Positions 20,453 to 22,456 of a DNA stretch of 22,456 nt are shown one piece after another. Every line of letters begins with the position of its first letter. Position 1 is the stretch's first letter. The notes under the pieces were generated by a model. That model was not told the DNA's origin, did not search any database, and saw only the letters and a list, made by a program, of their open reading frames with translations. The position numbers and the translations under genes are program-made. The DNA is taken from positions 1 to 22,456 of the forward strand of contig DAOUEU010000094.1 in the NCBI GenBank assembly GCA_034430255.1. Reading direction: 5' to 3'. This DNA comes from DATKYK01 sp034430255 (lineage in GTDB: Bacteria; Chloroflexota; Dehalococcoidia; E44-bin15).

Positions 20453-22354
20453 CTAGCTAAATATGAGCAGGAAAGCTACTATGGCAATGATGCCGATAAA
20501 TATGGCCAGCCCGTAGGCCTGTAGCTGTCCCGTTTCCAGCCTCCGTATAAGGCTCCCTCCCATCACCGTGACTGTGCCGATGCCGTTCACCGCACCATCG
20601 ACGATATGCTCATCGACCCAGTGAAATAGCCCAAAGATACCGTTTATCATGAAGCGCATAAGGAAAAGGTTTTCATAAAGCTCATCGAGCCAGTACTTGT
20701 GGGATAACAATGTGTAAATGGGAGCGAAGCGCTGCCGCAGCGATGCTGCGGATAGCCACTTTGCGCCATATATGGCATAGGCCAGAAATATACCGGCGCC
20801 AGCCATGGAGAGCGATGCCCAGGCCAGGGGGTGGGTGAGTGCCTCGAAGAAACCGTGTGAATGCCCTCCCAGGAATTCATTCACCCCTATCAGGCCCGCG
20901 ACCACAGCGAGGATGGTTAGTATGCCCATGGGGAGGAGCATCACCAGGGGTGATTCATGGAGATGGGCTTTTCCACGATACTCCCCGTGAAAGGTGAGGA
21001 AAATCACACGGAACATGTAAAAAGCTGTCAAAAAAACGGTTATGAAGCCCAGGGCGAATAGCAGCGGAACGTGGTCCCAGGCATGGGTCAGTATGCCCTC
21101 CTTGCTCCAGAATCCGGCCAGCGGCCAGATGCCGGCAAGGCTGAGGGAGCCAATGAGGAACATGAGGTAGGTCCAGGGCATCGCCTTCCTGAGTCCGCCC
21201 ATCCTCCGCATGTCGAAAGTACCGGTTGCATGGCTAACGCTGCCTGCCCCCAGAAAGAGGAGCGCCTTGAAGAAGGCATGGGTAAAAAGGTGAAAAATGC
21301 CCACCGCTACCCCCAGTGCAAGACCATGCTCCATGGAGATGGTGCCACTGGCCACTGCCATTCCCACTACTCCCAGACCCATCATCATGTAGCCAAGCTG
21401 ACTGATGGTGGAGTAGGCCAGCACCCGCTTAATATCGCTCATTACCAAGCCCATGGTGGCGGCGAAGATAGCGGTGAATCCGCCGATAACCGCTACCGTT
21501 GTGATCGCCGTGGTATCGCTGGCAAACACGGGAAACATACGAGCCACCAGATAGACTCCGGCGGCTACCATGGTGGCGGCATGTATCAGGGCGCTCACTG
21601 GTGTCGGGCCCTCCATGGCATCGGGGAGCCATGTATGCAGTGGGAACTGGGCAGACTTGCCTACTGCTCCGGAGAAGACTCCGATGGCGGCCCAGGTAAG
21701 TACGGCACCTCCCAGCGTCCCCGCCAGGGCAAGGTGCTGAAGCTCCCCGATATCGAATGTGCCGGTCTTGGCATAGAGCAGGAGGATCGCTACCAGAAAG
21801 CCGAAATCGCCGAGCCGGGTTACCACGAAGGCCTTCATTGCTGCCCTGGCTGCCTCTGGCTTATGGAACCAGAAGCCTATAAGCAGGTAGGAACATAGCC
21901 CCACCCCCTCCCAGAACAGGAATAGGAAAACGAGGTTATCTGCCAGCACCAGTCCCAGCATCGAGGCGGTAAAAAGCGACATGAAGGCGAAGTAGCGGAT
22001 ATACCCACCATCCCCGTGCATATAGCCCCGAGAGTAGAGCTGCACCATGAGGCTCACCGTGGTGACCACGATGAGCATCACCGCCGCCAGCGCATCCACC
22101 GTTACCCCTATGTTTATTACGGTGTCGCCGATAGCCAGCCACTGGTAATCGGGCATGACGAGCACATGCCCCTCCTGTGCGCTCACCTCTATAAGTGTCC
22201 AGATGGAGAGGGCTAGTGAGGTTCCGATGGCGCCGATGGTGGTGTACCAGCTCAGCTGTGGCCGATGTTTGAAGAAGGGTCTAAATATAAATGAGATAAT
22301 GAGGAAAGAGAACAGGGGCAATAAAATTATGGCGAAAATCACTCCACTTGGCAT
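20453..22354 (-). CDS. nuoL: NADH-quinone oxidoreductase subunit L
   Basis: Largest antiporter-like membrane subunit of complex I, 633 aa, with about 16 transmembrane helices. Conserved parts are LFWEGVGLCSYLLIGFW (Glu149), KAFVVTRLGDFGF (174-186), the block with Lys233, His240 and His258 (GKSAQFPLHTWLPDAMEGPT, SALIHAATMVAAG), and KRVLAYSTISQLGYM. The C-terminal part, with YWLDELYENLF and a final hydrophobic segment, matches the long lateral helix region of NuoL. ATG 22354 is 4 bases after the nuoK stop. Full length, no sign of damage. Confidence 0.97.
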   Translation of the reverse strand: MPSGVIFAIILLPLFSFLIISFIFRPFFKHRPQLSWYTTIGAIGTSLALSIWTLIEVSAQEGHVLVMPDYQWLAIGDTVINIGVTVDALAAVMLIVVTTVSLMVQLYSRGYMHGDGGYIRYFAFMSLFTASMLGLVLADNLVFLFLFWEGVGLCSYLLIGFWFHKPEAARAAMKAFVVTRLGDFGFLVAILLLYAKTGTFDIGELQHLALAGTLGGAVLTWAAIGVFSGAVGKSAQFPLHTWLPDAMEGPTPVSALIHAATMVAAGVYLVARMFPVFASDTTAITTVAVIGGFTAIFAATMGLVMSDIKRVLAYSTISQLGYMMMGLGVVGMAVASGTISMEHGLALGVAVGIFHLFTHAFFKALLFLGAGSVSHATGTFDMRRMGGLRKAMPWTYLMFLIGSLSLAGIWPLAGFWSKEGILTHAWDHVPLLFALGFITVFLTAFYMFRVIFLTFHGEYRGKAHLHESPLVMLLPMGILTILAVVAGLIGVNEFLGGHSHGFFEALTHPLAWASLSMAGAGIFLAYAIYGAKWLSAASLRQRFAPIYTLLSHKYWLDELYENLFLMRFMINGIFGLFHWVDEHIVDGAVNGIGTVTVMGGSLIRRLETGQLQAYGLAIFIGIIAIVAFLLIFS

Positions 22355-22358
22355 AATG

Positions 22359-22456
22359 CTACCATTTCATAAGATCGAACTTCTCCGCATCCACTGTCTT
22401 CCTGTTTCTATAAATAGCGATGATGAGCGCCAGGCCGACGGCTGCCTCGGCAGCAG
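22359..22456 (-). CDS. nuoK: NADH-quinone oxidoreductase subunit K, C-terminal part only
   Basis: The last 32 codons of a gene that continues past the window edge. The reading AAEAAVGLALIIAIYRNR, then KTVDAEKFDLMKW and a stop, is the typical NuoK end, with the conserved Glu of the last transmembrane helix. It precedes nuoL by 4 bases, the usual nuoK-L-M-N order. Confidence 0.9.
   Translation of the reverse strand, partial: AAEAAVGLALIIAIYRNRKTVDAEKFDLMKW

Noticed and set aside
21071..21898. 275-codon open frame on the + strand opposite nuoL
   Set aside because: Antisense to an intact nuoL; the product is Gly/His-rich low complexity typical of the strand opposite membrane-protein codons.

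Overview
The window reads as one piece of an anaerobic bacterial chromosome, moderately GC-rich and densely packed. Two long gene runs converge near base 11,919. My best guess is a member of the Chloroflexota, probably close to Dehalococcoidia. The basis is a compact TCA-branch cluster (LeuC/LeuD-type aconitase, isocitrate dehydrogenase, LDH-like malate dehydrogenase, two-subunit class I fumarase), the family types of these proteins, and a nuo operon. This is inference from protein character and gene order; no 16S or marker search was possible. There are no rRNA, tRNA, CRISPR or insertion-sequence signals, and no gene-free stretch longer than about 200 bases.

Left half, + strand (1-10951): eleven tightly spaced genes that look like one operon of C4/C6-acid metabolism. 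They are a 5'-truncated biotin-dependent pyruvate carboxylase B / oxaloacetate decarboxylase alpha protein, a two-subunit aconitase-type hydratase, isocitrate dehydrogenase, malate dehydrogenase, fumarase alpha, an iron-sulfur protein, a fumarate reductase/succinate dehydrogenase-like flavoprotein, a second small iron-sulfur protein, an acyl-CoA dehydrogenase and fumarase beta. Together they could run pyruvate -> oxaloacetate -> malate -> fumarate -> succinate on one side and citrate -> isocitrate -> 2-oxoglutarate on the other. Citrate synthase, 2-oxoglutarate oxidoreductase and succinyl-CoA synthetase are not in the window. The fumarate reductase-like module is the most unusual part. It has no membrane anchor, its flavoprotein lacks the histidine that normally binds FAD covalently and lacks most of the C-terminal domain, it carries an extra ferredoxin-like subunit, and it sits between the two halves of fumarase together with an acyl-CoA dehydrogenase.

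Middle (10952-11920): a 201-base intergenic region with a hairpin and a short direct repeat, then a lone + strand SAM methyltransferase whose stop codon overlaps the stop of the convergent operon.

Right half, - strand (read from 22456 down to 11917): the end of a complex I operon (nuoK partial, nuoL, nuoM, a NUDIX hydrolase, nuoN). It is followed by a chain coupled by 1-4 base overlaps: NAD kinase, an ArgA-like acetyltransferase, an ADP-ribose pyrophosphatase-type NUDIX enzyme, a GT4 glycosyltransferase and a methyltransferase; a second, paralogous GT4 glycosyltransferase follows after a 17-base gap. Between nuoM and the NUDIX gene lies a decayed tandem copy of the nuoM 3' end, and the same gap can be read as a 30-codon ORF joined by TAATG overlaps at both ends.

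Eight of the 21 genes whose start lies in the window use TTG or GTG, most backed by a Shine-Dalgarno sequence.
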